Below, one piece after another: positions 35,799 to 45,802 of a DNA stretch of 64,000 nucleotides. Each line of letters starts with the position of its first letter. Position 1 is the stretch's first letter. The stretch spans positions 62,001 through 126,000 of the forward strand of contig NZ_ABCQ01000003.1 of the NCBI RefSeq assembly GCF_000170855.1, read 5' to 3'. The notes below the pieces were generated by a model. That model was not told the DNA's origin. It made no database searches and saw nothing but the letters and a program-made list of their open reading frames with translations. The stretch is from Moritella sp. PE36 (GTDB lineage Bacteria; Pseudomonadota; Gammaproteobacteria; Enterobacterales; Moritellaceae). Both the position numbers and the translations under genes were made by a program.

Positions 35799-38700
35799 TT
35801 ATTTTTTCATAATAGTTGAGGTGTAAATTTCACCCTCACCATCGCCGTCATGCTGCCAGTAAACTTCTTGGGTGTAGAAGTCACCTTCCATGCCAGTAAT
35901 GGTGTTTACATCCTGAGAAGTCTCACCATCCGAAGTAACCACCAACTGTCCGTCACTGTTAATTGACCAAGCGAAAGTAAAGCTCTCATTTACATATCTC
36001 AGACTCGTACCATAACCGCTATTATCGGCGTTCATAGTTACTTCGTCTTCAGCAACATAGGCTTTCACTGTATCAGTGCCGGCACTGTTTTTCTGGACGT
36101 CGATATAACCAATTACCCAACTGCTACCATTAAGATTGATATCCTTGTAGGTTACAGTTACGCCAGAATCAGCACGACATGCGTTAGCCAGCTCATCATA
36201 GTCCACCTTGGTTTTGTAGTTAGCATCACTGCTATTTTCCCACCATAAGTCGTTGGTATCATCTACACACTCCATTAGCTCACCAGCATAGGTCGCATCG
36301 ATGTAGGTGACTTGGTCAGTTTCACTGCTTTCATAGCTACCATCAGCTGCATGACCTTCAGGTGAGTAGACTGCAAATGTCTTCTTATCACCATCTTCAC
36401 TTAGCATTACATGGATTGAGTTCAGGTCAGTTGTGTCTGTAACCCTGGTCTCAATATAATTGATACCATCCTGAGACTTAATGCTCCAGTCTCTGCGAGT
36501 TTTGTCCGTGTACTTGTTACCAAACTCGTCGAATTTCTTCTTCTTGCTTAGCATAGTGTTGTCTTCGAAGAAAAACTTGCGACGATACAGACCTTCGCTG
36601 TTAAAGCGGTTTAGTGCAAGGCCAGCAATAGACGTCTCAGAGATAGCGGGTAACGCAGAGTCATAACAAACCTGATAGAGTGCTACCTTCTCGAAGAAGT
36701 CATCGATGCTGTCACCTTTAGCGTAAGTAAACTCACAACTGATATCAACTTCATTCAAGATAGCTTGGTACGCCGTATCGTTAAAGAATGTCACCTGGTA
36801 ATCGTTAGGTTGGTTAGCCAATTCTACCGTTCCGCGGATAACCATGCCGTCATTTTCTGCCAACAGAACGGTTACCGGATCACCATACCAACGGTCACCG
36901 AAGGCAGCAATCGCTTCATCAGTAACAGTGAACTGGTAGACAGTCTTATCGCCCACCTCACTGTTACTCCAGGTTGTTTCTCCTACTTTGAACAGTTGAT
37001 AGCTACTTCCGCTCTCTTGAACGCTATTTTCTTCCCCTTTATAGAAATTTACAGCTCCGTCATCAACCAGTTCGACACCAATATCCCATCCCAGATAGAT
37101 AAGCTTAACCTGATCCGAATCTGTAGCGGCAGAACTCGATGTCAGATCATCCAGCGTTACTGCCACCTCATGGTATGGTTCTGACGTTGCATCAACTACC
37201 TTCATATGGACGTCTGAATCTATCCAAAGAGAATAAATATCCTGAGCAGCAACAGGGGTAAACTGTAGCGCGTTGGAATCTACCGGGAACTGTGCAATGC
37301 CCGTCTGATAAGAAGACCAGAACGGCAGGTTAGTCGCATTGATAGTCTCACCGTCTAGGGTGGTGATCGTTGGTGTCCCCAGAGAATAAACCAGTTCAGA
37401 GTATCCAGTCGGATAAGCGATAGCAGTGGCACCTGAAATATCCAATGTGTAACCTGTTGGAGTTACCCAGCTGGAGCCTGCCAGTATCATCTGGTCTCCG
37501 TCATTGATGACACTACCCAGCGTGCCGTCTTGCAGCACAACCTTAAAGCCCAGTGATGTTGCTAAATCACCATTTACAGTAAAGGTATCTACGGTTAGCA
37601 GATCCAACCCTTTTTCACCATCCTCTTCAAACTCATGAAGACCGCTGGTCGCATCAACAAAATGAACTATGCCATCGTTGGTTGCGTCAACCGTTATACC
37701 GACACCGTCTGCGATAGTCTTTTTGTCACCGAAATCATCAGAATTGCTACCGTCATTTGAACCATCATTGCCTGACTCTGAACCGCCGGAGTTATCACCA
37801 TTGTCAGAACCATCGGTGGGACCGTCAGTGTATGTTATTACTACCTGCTCAAGAATGGCGGTTTTCGCCGTTTCATTAAATAGGTAGATATCTTCATCAA
37901 AGCTTGTACCTTGTTGCTCTATTGAACCCATACGAACATAACTGGCTTTTCCGTCATCGTAAACACTAACGAACAAAGTTGGGGAATCTTCATCCCACTT
38001 CTCGCCGTAGGCTGTGATCACAGGATCCGGTACCGTAAACTGCAGGATATCCTCACCGAAGATTGTTGAGCGAGTCCAGGTTCCAGTGCCGACTTTAGAA
38101 GTACTGCTGCCAGTTAGGTAATAGTTAGCTTTACCACCTTCAACCAGTTCAACCCCCATATCCCAGCCGAAATAAACCAGATTTGGATTTACCGAGTCGG
38201 CAGAACTAGAAGAAGCATCTGTTGCAGAAATCAGCTGATCTAATGTCGTGGCAGCTTCGTGGTATGGGTCAACGCTTGTGCTTACGTGTACCTCAGAATC
38301 TATCCATAGGGAATAGATGTCCTGAGCCGCTGATGGCGTAAACTTAACAGCCTGTGAGCCTGGAGGGAATTGAGTATCCGTAGACTTGTAAGCGCTCCAG
38401 AAGGGAACTGTACTTGGTGAAATGACCAAGCCTTCAAGGTCAACCAGTTCCAGAGACAGATTCAGCACGCTAGCTGGAATATTGGTTGGGTATGCAACAG
38501 CATTATCTGTGGTTACGTCAATAGTGTAACTGTTGCTAGTAGTCCAACCTGAGCTAGTCAAAATAGCATCATGATCATCGTCTGCTGTTACTGTTGTTAA
38601 GGTTCCATCAGTGCTAACCAGTTGCGGAATTTGAGTTATCCCTTTGTTTTCACTGATTAGAATGGCCTCAACGTATAGATACTCATGACGTATATTGGTC

Positions 38701-41700
38701 GAATCGTCATACTCATCGTCGGCATCCAGTATATAGAGCGAACTAGCGTCACGAATAAACTGAATAGCATCAGACGCGGTTGGCACTGTTTCATCAACAT
38801 CAGGGATACCATTATTGTTGTCGTCCGGGTCTGCATTATTGCCAATACCGTCTCCGTCAGAGTCTAACGATTCAGTCGCATCCAGTGGGAATGCATCCAT
38901 ATCATCAGCAACACCATCACCGTCGTCATCGCTATCTGCATTGTTACCGATATTATCGCCATCGGTATCAACGGTTTCAGATGCATCAGTAGGGAACGCA
39001 TCCTCACTGTCAATAACGCCGTCGTTATCCATATCTGATGCTTTTACAACAACTTGTTCAAGAATGGCCGTTTTCGCAGCTTCGCTATACAGATAAACCA
39101 CTTCATCAAAGCTCGAACCCTGACGTTCGATTTGGCCCATACGCACATAGCTGCCATCTCCGTCGTCGAATACGCTCAGGAACATAGCTGGAGAGTCTTG
39201 GTCCCACTTCTCACCAAAGGCAATGATAGCCAAATAAGGTACCGTGAATTCAAGAATTTCTACACCACTTTCAGTCGTAGCGCGACTCCACTCACCAGCA
39301 GCGACCTTGGTTACAGAGCTCCCTGTGGTAGCGCTAGATAAATTGCTCTCCATATAGTAGTTTGCCGTACCATCTTCAACTAGCTCAACCCCGACATTCC
39401 AGCCGAAGTACACCAGGTTTGGATGTGTTGCACCATTGGAAACGTCGGCAGCGGTTGTAGAGATCACCTGTTCCAGAGTCGTTGCTAGAGCGTGATATGG
39501 TTCCACCGCCGTACTTACGTATACTTCAGAACCAGTCCAAAGAGAATAGATATCCTGGTTTGCTACCGGAGTAAACTTAACAGCGCGAGAACCCGGTGGG
39601 AACTGAGCAGGAGCAGGAACAGGAACAGGAACAAGAGCAGAGGTCGACTTGAATTCAGACCAGAATGGTACAGTTGCTTTAGAAATAGCTTGTCCTTCAA
39701 GATCGACGAGTTCCAGCGTAATAGCCAGTGTGCTTGCAGGCACATTTGTTGGGTATGCTACAGGTATATCAGTAGTCACATCCATACTATAACTTTTGAC
39801 CTGTACCCAACCTTCAGAGGTAAGGATCAGATCTTCGTTTTCTTCTGTAATATTTGTCAGGCTGCCATCCGAGTTAACTTCCTGAGCAGGTTGAGTTACG
39901 CCGATGTTGTCGTTGACTAGGATTGCACTAACATACAGTTTTTCATGCGCCGTACCACTTTCATCGTGGTAATCATTAGAATGGAGCTCATACAGAGAGT
40001 CCGCATCACGGATAAACTCAAGTGCAGCGGCTTCAACAGCATCCTTGATACCATTACCGTCCGCATCCGTATCTGCGACATCACCAATACCATCACCATC
40101 GCTATCTGCAGTTTCATTTGGGTTAAATGGGAACGCATCTTCGTCATCGACTGTGCCGTCATTGTCGTCATCGGTATCTTCATTATTACCAATACCGTCA
40201 CCATCGCTATCTAGATATTCGGTTGGATTATTTGGTAGTGCATCGACATCATCTGGTACACGGTCGTTATCATCATCTTTATCCGCGTTGTCACCGATAC
40301 CATCATGGTCGAAGTCAGCAGACTCGTCACTGTCAAATGGGAATGCATCGATCTCATCGGCAACATTATCGTTATCATCATCGGGATCATCACGATCTAT
40401 GATGCCGTCGTTATCAAAATCGCCCAGACCGTCACTGATAAATGGGAATGGGTCAACGTCATCCAATATTCCGTCGTTATCGTCATCTTCATCTTGGTTG
40501 TTACCAGTGCCGTCACGATCAGTATCGACAGATTCAGTTGCGTCTAATGGGAATGCATCTAACTCATCTGGTGTGCCGTCACCGTCGTCATCAGTATCCT
40601 CGTTGTTACCGATGCCGTCACCATCAGTATCCATAGACTCAGAACTGTCAAAAGGGAAGTAGTCACGCAAGTCGTTTACGCCATCGTTATCGTCATCTTT
40701 ATCCGCGTTGTTACCAGTGCCGTCACCATCACTATCCAGATATTCAGAAGGATCTGTCGGGAACGCATCAACATCATCTGCAAAACCGTCGTTATCATCG
40801 TCGAGATCTTGATTGTCACCAAGACCATCTTTATCTGTATCCTGAGTTTCTGAGCTATCGAACGGAAAGGCATCTTCAGCGTCGCTAACACCATCGTTAT
40901 CATCATCGTCATCAGCAATGTCACCGATACCATCACGGTCATAATCAGCGGACTCGTCACTGTCAAGTGGGAATGGGTCATCGTCATCCAAGATGCCGTC
41001 GTTATCATCATCGTCATCAGCAACATTGCCTGTACCATCACGGTCAGTATCGACAAATTCAGCTGCGTCTAATGGGAATGCATCTAACTCATCTGGTGTG
41101 CCGTCACCGTCATCATCAGGATCCGCGTTGTTACCAATACCATCAGTATCAGTATCGATATATTCTTTGGCATTAAGTGGGAATGCATCGTTATCGTTGG
41201 TGAAACCGTCATTATCGTTATCAGGATCCGCGTTGTTGCCTATACCATCGCCATCGCTATCTTTCCATTCAGAGCCATCATCAGGGAACGCGTCCAAAGC
41301 ATTTGGTACGCCATCGCCGTCTCGGTCATCAGTGAAATCTGCCACCAGTTCGATGAATTTAGGTATTTCTAAAGCATTGTAATCCAGATTGGTTGCTGCA
41401 TCATTGGTTTCGGCGTCTTTGATCACGCGTTCGATCGAAAGTTGTGTTTGCTCACTTACCGCATCAAGTTTTTCAAGCAAGTCGAAAGTGGCATCATCTG
41501 TTGAGCTATTTCTAGCAGCCTGTTTCACTGCATTAATAGCTTGGTCCAGTTCTTCAGGAGTTGAAGGCAGTACATTTGATTCAACCAGTACTTTAGCTTC
41601 ATACGCTAGACGGGCTGCATTATCATCCGTTTTTTTATTTGCAACGTAATCACCCATTATTAATTCTGGGTCAAGCTTATCACCGGCGACTTCATAGATT

Positions 41701-42215
41701 GCGGCTTCTTTCAGAACTTCAATTTCTTCATCTGTAAGTTCAGTCGTTGGATCGGCAAAGGTCGCTTCTGCTTTTTTCTTTTCTAATACCAGGTTTACGA
41801 TTGTTGTCAGCGGAGTGACTGTTTGCGTACCTGCTGGTGCCGACATCATATAAGGTGAAGCAACCTTTTCGCCGTCCGGATTATTTTCTGTGATGGTATC
41901 TTCATCGACAGTTTCTGTGGTTGCCTGGACCACTACGTTATATTGACTAGGGTTGTCGATACCTTCCACGTTCAGGTTTGCAATACCGCCCTCACCAGAA
42001 ATGGCTTGTGGTTCGTCGCTATCGAGCAGGTAGTCACCATTTAAATCCAACCAAACGATAGCATTTCTTAAATAACCATCGATTGCTTTAACTGAATAGG
42101 TTGTTTGAACAGCAGGTATATTAGAAGATGTATCAGAAGATGAATCCCCCCCACAACCGACTAACCCCATGCTACTAGTGAGTCCTAGCGCAATCACTAA
42201 ATCCTTTTTTTTCAT
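35799..42215 (-). CDS. Giant calcium-binding lipoprotein with thrombospondin type 3 repeats and three tandem modules
   Basis: Predicted surface lipoprotein of 2138 residues (MKKKDLVIALGLTSSMGLVGC). Residues about 30-290 form a Glu/Ala-rich N-terminal region. Then about 12 copies of a 36-residue Asp-rich unit (D-x-D-x-D-G-x-x-(N/D)...D-A-F-P-x-D-x-x-E) build thrombospondin type 3-like Ca2+-binding repeats. Three homologous modules of roughly 315 residues follow (nucleotides about 40035-39040, 38780-37830, 37680-36735), with two more Asp-rich units between the first two. A ~310-residue unrelated C-terminus has paired Cys. ATG 42215 is chosen for its lipobox and AGG upstream; the outer TTG at 42239 is weaker. 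Adhesion or matrix binding is inferred. Confidence 0.82.
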   Translation of the reverse strand: MKKKDLVIALGLTSSMGLVGCGGDSSSDTSSNIPAVQTTYSVKAIDGYLRNAIVWLDLNGDYLLDSDEPQAISGEGGIANLNVEGIDNPSQYNVVVQATTETVDEDTITENNPDGEKVASPYMMSAPAGTQTVTPLTTIVNLVLEKKKAEATFADPTTELTDEEIEVLKEAAIYEVAGDKLDPELIMGDYVANKKTDDNAARLAYEAKVLVESNVLPSTPEELDQAINAVKQAARNSSTDDATFDLLEKLDAVSEQTQLSIERVIKDAETNDAATNLDYNALEIPKFIELVADFTDDRDGDGVPNALDAFPDDGSEWKDSDGDGIGNNADPDNDNDGFTNDNDAFPLNAKEYIDTDTDGIGNNADPDDDGDGTPDELDAFPLDAAEFVDTDRDGTGNVADDDDDNDGILDDDDPFPLDSDESADYDRDGIGDIADDDDDNDGVSDAEDAFPFDSSETQDTDKDGLGDNQDLDDDNDGFADDVDAFPTDPSEYLDSDGDGTGNNADKDDDNDGVNDLRDYFPFDSSESMDTDGDGIGNNEDTDDDGDGTPDELDAFPLDATESVDTDRDGTGNNQDEDDDNDGILDDVDPFPFISDGLGDFDNDGIIDRDDPDDDNDNVADEIDAFPFDSDESADFDHDGIGDNADKDDDNDRVPDDVDALPNNPTEYLDSDGDGIGNNEDTDDDNDGTVDDEDAFPFNPNETADSDGDGIGDVADTDADGNGIKDAVEAAALEFIRDADSLYELHSNDYHDESGTAHEKLYVSAILVNDNIGVTQPAQEVNSDGSLTNITEENEDLILTSEGWVQVKSYSMDVTTDIPVAYPTNVPASTLAITLELVDLEGQAISKATVPFWSEFKSTSALVPVPVPAPAQFPPGSRAVKFTPVANQDIYSLWTGSEVYVSTAVEPYHALATTLEQVISTTAADVSNGATHPNLVYFGWNVGVELVEDGTANYYMESNLSSATTGSSVTKVAAGEWSRATTESGVEILEFTVPYLAIIAFGEKWDQDSPAMFLSVFDDGDGSYVRMGQIERQGSSFDEVVYLYSEAAKTAILEQVVVKASDMDNDGVIDSEDAFPTDASETVDTDGDNIGNNADSDDDGDGVADDMDAFPLDATESLDSDGDGIGNNADPDDNNNGIPDVDETVPTASDAIQFIRDASSLYILDADDEYDDSTNIRHEYLYVEAILISENKGITQIPQLVSTDGTLTTVTADDDHDAILTSSGWTTSNSYTIDVTTDNAVAYPTNIPASVLNLSLELVDLEGLVISPSTVPFWSAYKSTDTQFPPGSQAVKFTPSAAQDIYSLWIDSEVHVSTSVDPYHEAATTLDQLISATDASSSSADSVNPNLVYFGWDMGVELVEGGKANYYLTGSSTSKVGTGTWTRSTIFGEDILQFTVPDPVITAYGEKWDEDSPTLFVSVYDDGKASYVRMGSIEQQGTSFDEDIYLFNETAKTAILEQVVITYTDGPTDGSDNGDNSGGSESGNDGSNDGSNSDDFGDKKTIADGVGITVDATNDGIVHFVDATSGLHEFEEDGEKGLDLLTVDTFTVNGDLATSLGFKVVLQDGTLGSVINDGDQMILAGSSWVTPTGYTLDISGATAIAYPTGYSELVYSLGTPTITTLDGETINATNLPFWSSYQTGIAQFPVDSNALQFTPVAAQDIYSLWIDSDVHMKVVDATSEPYHEVAVTLDDLTSSSAATDSDQVKLIYLGWDIGVELVDDGAVNFYKGEENSVQESGSSYQLFKVGETTWSNSEVGDKTVYQFTVTDEAIAAFGDRWYGDPVTVLLAENDGMVIRGTVELANQPNDYQVTFFNDTAYQAILNEVDISCEFTYAKGDSIDDFFEKVALYQVCYDSALPAISETSIAGLALNRFNSEGLYRRKFFFEDNTMLSKKKKFDEFGNKYTDKTRRDWSIKSQDGINYIETRVTDTTDLNSIHVMLSEDGDKKTFAVYSPEGHAADGSYESSETDQVTYIDATYAGELMECVDDTNDLWWENSSDANYKTKVDYDELANACRADSGVTVTYKDINLNGSSWVIGYIDVQKNSAGTDTVKAYVAEDEVTMNADNSGYGTSLRYVNESFTFAWSINSDGQLVVTSDGETSQDVNTITGMEGDFYTQEVYWQHDGDGEGEIYTSTIMKK
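36735..40035 (-). repeat. Three tandem ~950-bp coding modules of the giant lipoprotein
   Basis: Modules share the landmarks F-I-R-D-A-x-S-L-Y or F-V-D-A-T-S-G-L, A-Y-P-T-N, V-P-F-W-S, Q-F-P-P-G-S, A-Q-D-I-Y-S-L-W, P-Y-H-x-A-x-T-L, N-L-V-Y-F-G-W, G-V-E-L-V and A-I-L-E-Q-V-V. Modules 1 and 2 are closest; module 3 has diverged. A 6-bp microsatellite near 39605-39640 inserts P-V-P-V-P-A-P-A in module 1 only. Confidence 0.8.
40050..41340 (-). repeat. Array of about twelve 108-bp Asp-rich coding repeats
   Basis: Units of about 108 bp, each encoding one 36-residue TSP3-like repeat ending in (D)AFP. Several copies are nearly identical at DNA level, for example those around 40490-40620 and 41040-41120, which makes copy-number change by recombination likely. 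Confidence 0.8.
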
Positions 42216-42629
42216 CCTGTCGATTCCTAAAATGTTCAAAAATAGTAAAAATAATATTAGTGCACGGTATGGAAAAGAATAAATTGAGTCAAACTGAGGG
42301 TTGGTACTTTTCTAATGCTTTTCGACAAGGATTTTCATACCTAGATATGGGGGATTTTGATAACCAATTATTAACTAAAGACATTACAATGGTGTATTAA
42401 ACAGGATGTGACGCATTTGAACGCAATAATAATTATTATACTATTATTTGTTAATTTATAACTTTGTGGCCCAGCCTGCATCTCTGTTTTATTTATGTAT
42501 ATACTTTAAACAAATCTAAGTATATGTACTAAATGCGCACATCAAGTTCACATTAATGCTCGCTTACACCAAGATCAATAAACGGCGATACAAATAGTAT
42601 ATCGCCGTTTTACTTTACGCCGTTGAATC
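42216..42629. other. Intergenic region upstream of the giant lipoprotein
   Basis: About 414 bp holding the lipoprotein promoter and the RND terminator at its right end. AT-rich symmetric sequence (ATAATAATTAT near 42426) is present but too AT-rich to name as a binding site. No ORF. Confidence 0.45.
42577..42612 (-). terminator. Terminator of the RND pump operon
   Basis: On the minus strand AAACGGCGATA pairs with TATCGCCGTTT across a 9-nt loop and runs into TTTATT; about 20 bp past the stop at 42630. Confidence 0.75.
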
Positions 42630-45600
42630 TTAATCAGTTCTTAACTCGACATCCTTCGTAGTACGAGTTACTAGACTATTCCGTTCACCACGCTTGGCCA
42701 ACGCATAATAAAATAGCGGGGTCAGAATTAAACCGAAGACGGTCACCCCTATCATCCCGGAGAATACCGCAACGCCCATCGCCTGGCGCATTTCAGCACC
42801 GGCACCGGTTGACAACACCATAGGCACAACACCCATAATGAATGCAAACGACGTCATCAAGATAGGGCGTAAACGCAATCTTGCCGCTTCTAAAATTGCA
42901 TCTATGGTATTCATCCCCGAATCCTGTTTCTCTTTGGCGAATTCGACAATCAAAATAGCATTTTTAGTGGCCAGTCCGACTAATACAATCAAGCCAATTT
43001 GAGTGAAGATATTGTTATCACCGCCATACAGAAGTACCCCGCTGATGGCTGACAATATCGTCATCGGAATAATCAAGATGATCGCCAATGGTAAACTCAA
43101 GCTTTCATATTGCGCAGCTAACACCAAGAATACTAACAAGATAATCAATGGGAACACGATCATACCAGTATCACCGGCGATGATCTGCTGGTAGGTAATT
43201 TCAGTCCATTCATAGCTCATCCCAACCGGTAAGGTCTCATCGAGGATCTTTTCAATCGCCGCCTGCGCCTGACCACTGCTGACACCCGGTGCTGGTCCAC
43301 CATTAATCTCGGCGGTGGTATACCCGTTATAGCGCATCACACGATCAGGACCTGATGACTGCGTAATAGTAATAAATGAACCCAGTGGCACCATATCACC
43401 CTGTTGATTAGGGACTTTAAGCTGACTGACCTGCTCCGGTGTTTGTCGGAAGGCTTCATCGGCTTGCATCGTCACCTGGTAGGTGCGGCCAAACAAGTTA
43501 AAATCATTAACGTATGTCGAGCCCATATAAGTTTGCAAGGTTTGGAATATCTGATCCAACGATACCCCTTGTTGCTTGGCTTTGGTACGGTCAATCTCTA
43601 AATCAAGTTGCGGTACATTTACCTGATAACTTGAGAATATCCCGGCCAATTCTGGCGTTGCCCACGCTTTATATTGCACCGCTTGCGTGGCTTTATACAA
43701 GGCTTCATAGCCTAAATTGGCTTTGTCCAGAATTTGTAAACGGAAACCACCAATCGTCCCAAGTCCTTGCACTGGCGGTGGTGGGAAGATGGCAATAAAG
43801 GCATCTTCAATACCGGCAAATTTTGCGTTCAGTTGCTGGGCAATGGCATTGGCACTCAGATCAGCCGTGGTTCTATTTTCAAACTCATCCAAAGTAACAA
43901 AAACAATGCCTGAATTAGGGCTGTTAGTGAAACCGTTAATACTTAATCCAGGAAACGCCACCGAATGTAATACCCCAGGATGATCAAGGGCAATATCGGA
44001 CATTCTACGGATCACCGCCTCGGTGCGATCTAACGATGATGCATCGGGTAATTGGGCAAATGCCACCAAGTATTGTTTGTCTTGTCCCGGTACGTAACCC
44101 GTCGGCGTTTGCGCAAATTGCACACCCGTTAACGCTACTAAACCAAAATACAAGATGCCGATAATGCCGCCAAAACGAATGACTTTACGCACTAGCCAGG
44201 TATAGCGATTCGAGGCACGATTAAACAAACGGTTAAAGGGGGTAAATAACCAACCGCCTAACAGCTTATCCATCGCACGGGTTAATCTGTCTTTCGGCTC
44301 ATCTCTGCCTTTTAACAATAACGCCGACAATGCTGGGCTTAATGTCAGTGAGTTAATCGCCGAAATAAAGGTCGAGATAGTGATCGTTAACGCAAATTGC
44401 TTATAGAACTGCCCTGTTAAACCACTCATGAATGCCGTAGGAATGAATACCGCTGCAAGCACTAAGGTTGTTGCCACAATCGGTCCGGTTACTTCTTTCA
44501 TGGCTTTTTGCGTTGCCGCAACAGGATCAAGCCCTTCTTCGATGTTACGTTCGACGTTTTCCACCACCACAATGGCGTCATCGACGACGATACCAATGGC
44601 TAACACCAGCCCAAATAAGGATAAGGCGTTTAATGAAAAGCCCATGAGATACATGAATGCAAACGTACCGACTAAGGACACAGGCACGGCAACTAATGGA
44701 ATGATAGACGCGCGCCATGTTTGTAAAAACAGCACCACCACTAATACCACCAGCAATACCGCTTCAAACAAGGTTTTCACTACCGCTTCAATCGAACCAC
44801 GGACAAATACTGTCGGATCATAAACAATGGCATAGTCTAAACCATCCGGGAAGTTCAGTGATAAACGCTCCATAGTGGCGCGTACATCATCCGATATCTG
44901 GATCGCATTAGAGCCGGATGCTTGGAACACGCCCATAGCAACCGCTTCTTTATTATCGAGTAATGAACGCAGTGCATACGTTTGCGCACCGATCTCAACG
45001 CGGGCTACATCTTTTAAGCGGATGATCTCGCCTTGTCCGCCCACACGAATGATAATGTCTTCAAATTCTTCTTGCGTCGATAAACGCCCTTTCACATTGA
45101 TCAGTAACTGAAAATCTGCGCCACTTGGCTGCGCACCTAAACTACCGGCTGCCGCTTGTTTATTCTGTTCACGCACCGCTTTTAAAATATCTGCTGGCGA
45201 AAGTCCCAGCGATGCCACTTTATTGGGATTGAGCCAAATACGTAAACTGTATTCACTCGCCCCAAACAAATTTACTGCGCCGACGCCTTCAATACGCGCT
45301 AATTCATCTTTTACGTTTAATGCGGCATAGTTGGATAAATACAACATGTCATAACGGTTATCAGGCGCAATTAAATGCACCACCATGGTTAAATCCGGTG
45401 ATGATTTTTTTGTTACAACCCCTAAACGCTGTACCTCTTCAGGCAATCGCTGTACCGCACGATCAACGCGACTTTGTACCTGGCTTTGGGCTTTATCAAC
45501 ATCGGTGCCGATCTCAAACGTGACCGTTAATGTTAACAGACCATCCGAGGTGGCTTGTGAAGACATGTACAACATGTTTTCCACCCCGTTAATGGCTTGC

Positions 45601-45800
45601 TCTAAGGGTGATGCGACGGTTTCGGCAATCACTTTCGGATTCGCACCCGGATAACTTGCCGATACCACTACAGTTGGTGGCACCACTTCGGGATATTCAG
45701 TGATCGGCATTAAACCGACGGATATCGCACCCGAGATGAAAAACAGCAATGAGATCACTGCCGCAAAGATGGGTCTTTTAATAAAGAATTGAGAAAACAT
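42630..45800 (-). CDS. RND multidrug efflux transporter (AcrB/MexB-like, HAE1)
   Basis: Inner-membrane proton-driven drug pump of 1056 residues, normal for HAE1. It begins F-S-Q-F-F-I-K-R-P-I-F-A. The proton-relay pair in TM4 is intact (I-G-I-V-V-D-D-A-I-V-V-V-E-N). P-T-x-F-M-S-G and the C-terminal L-V-G-L-A-T-K-N-A-I-L-I-V-E-F-A repeat of the fold are present. Works with the periplasmic adaptor encoded 2 bp upstream and a TolC-like channel that is not encoded here. The pair is divergent from a TetR gene with three operator sites between. Confidence 0.94.
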   Translation of the reverse strand: MFSQFFIKRPIFAAVISLLFFISGAISVGLMPITEYPEVVPPTVVVSASYPGANPKVIAETVASPLEQAINGVENMLYMSSQATSDGLLTLTVTFEIGTDVDKAQSQVQSRVDRAVQRLPEEVQRLGVVTKKSSPDLTMVVHLIAPDNRYDMLYLSNYAALNVKDELARIEGVGAVNLFGASEYSLRIWLNPNKVASLGLSPADILKAVREQNKQAAAGSLGAQPSGADFQLLINVKGRLSTQEEFEDIIIRVGGQGEIIRLKDVARVEIGAQTYALRSLLDNKEAVAMGVFQASGSNAIQISDDVRATMERLSLNFPDGLDYAIVYDPTVFVRGSIEAVVKTLFEAVLLVVLVVVLFLQTWRASIIPLVAVPVSLVGTFAFMYLMGFSLNALSLFGLVLAIGIVVDDAIVVVENVERNIEEGLDPVAATQKAMKEVTGPIVATTLVLAAVFIPTAFMSGLTGQFYKQFALTITISTFISAINSLTLSPALSALLLKGRDEPKDRLTRAMDKLLGGWLFTPFNRLFNRASNRYTWLVRKVIRFGGIIGILYFGLVALTGVQFAQTPTGYVPGQDKQYLVAFAQLPDASSLDRTEAVIRRMSDIALDHPGVLHSVAFPGLSINGFTNSPNSGIVFVTLDEFENRTTADLSANAIAQQLNAKFAGIEDAFIAIFPPPPVQGLGTIGGFRLQILDKANLGYEALYKATQAVQYKAWATPELAGIFSSYQVNVPQLDLEIDRTKAKQQGVSLDQIFQTLQTYMGSTYVNDFNLFGRTYQVTMQADEAFRQTPEQVSQLKVPNQQGDMVPLGSFITITQSSGPDRVMRYNGYTTAEINGGPAPGVSSGQAQAAIEKILDETLPVGMSYEWTEITYQQIIAGDTGMIVFPLIILLVFLVLAAQYESLSLPLAIILIIPMTILSAISGVLLYGGDNNIFTQIGLIVLVGLATKNAILIVEFAKEKQDSGMNTIDAILEAARLRLRPILMTSFAFIMGVVPMVLSTGAGAEMRQAMGVAVFSGMIGVTVFGLILTPLFYYALAKRGERNSLVTRTTKDVELRTD

Positions 45801-45802
45801 AT

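Noticed and set aside
40050-41340. CRISPR-like regular repeats
   Set aside because: The regular spacing comes from 108-bp coding repeats in one open frame, with no short unique spacers and no cas genes.
38657-41382. Several Ser/Pro- or His-rich ORFs on both strands within the giant lipoprotein gene
   Set aside because: They are shadows of the Asp-rich repeats read in other frames; the lipoprotein frame explains the region.
42424-42438. Fur-box-like ATAAT-A-ATTAT upstream of the giant lipoprotein
   Set aside because: It matches only the A/T core; the G and C anchor positions are missing in very AT-rich DNA, so chance is likely.
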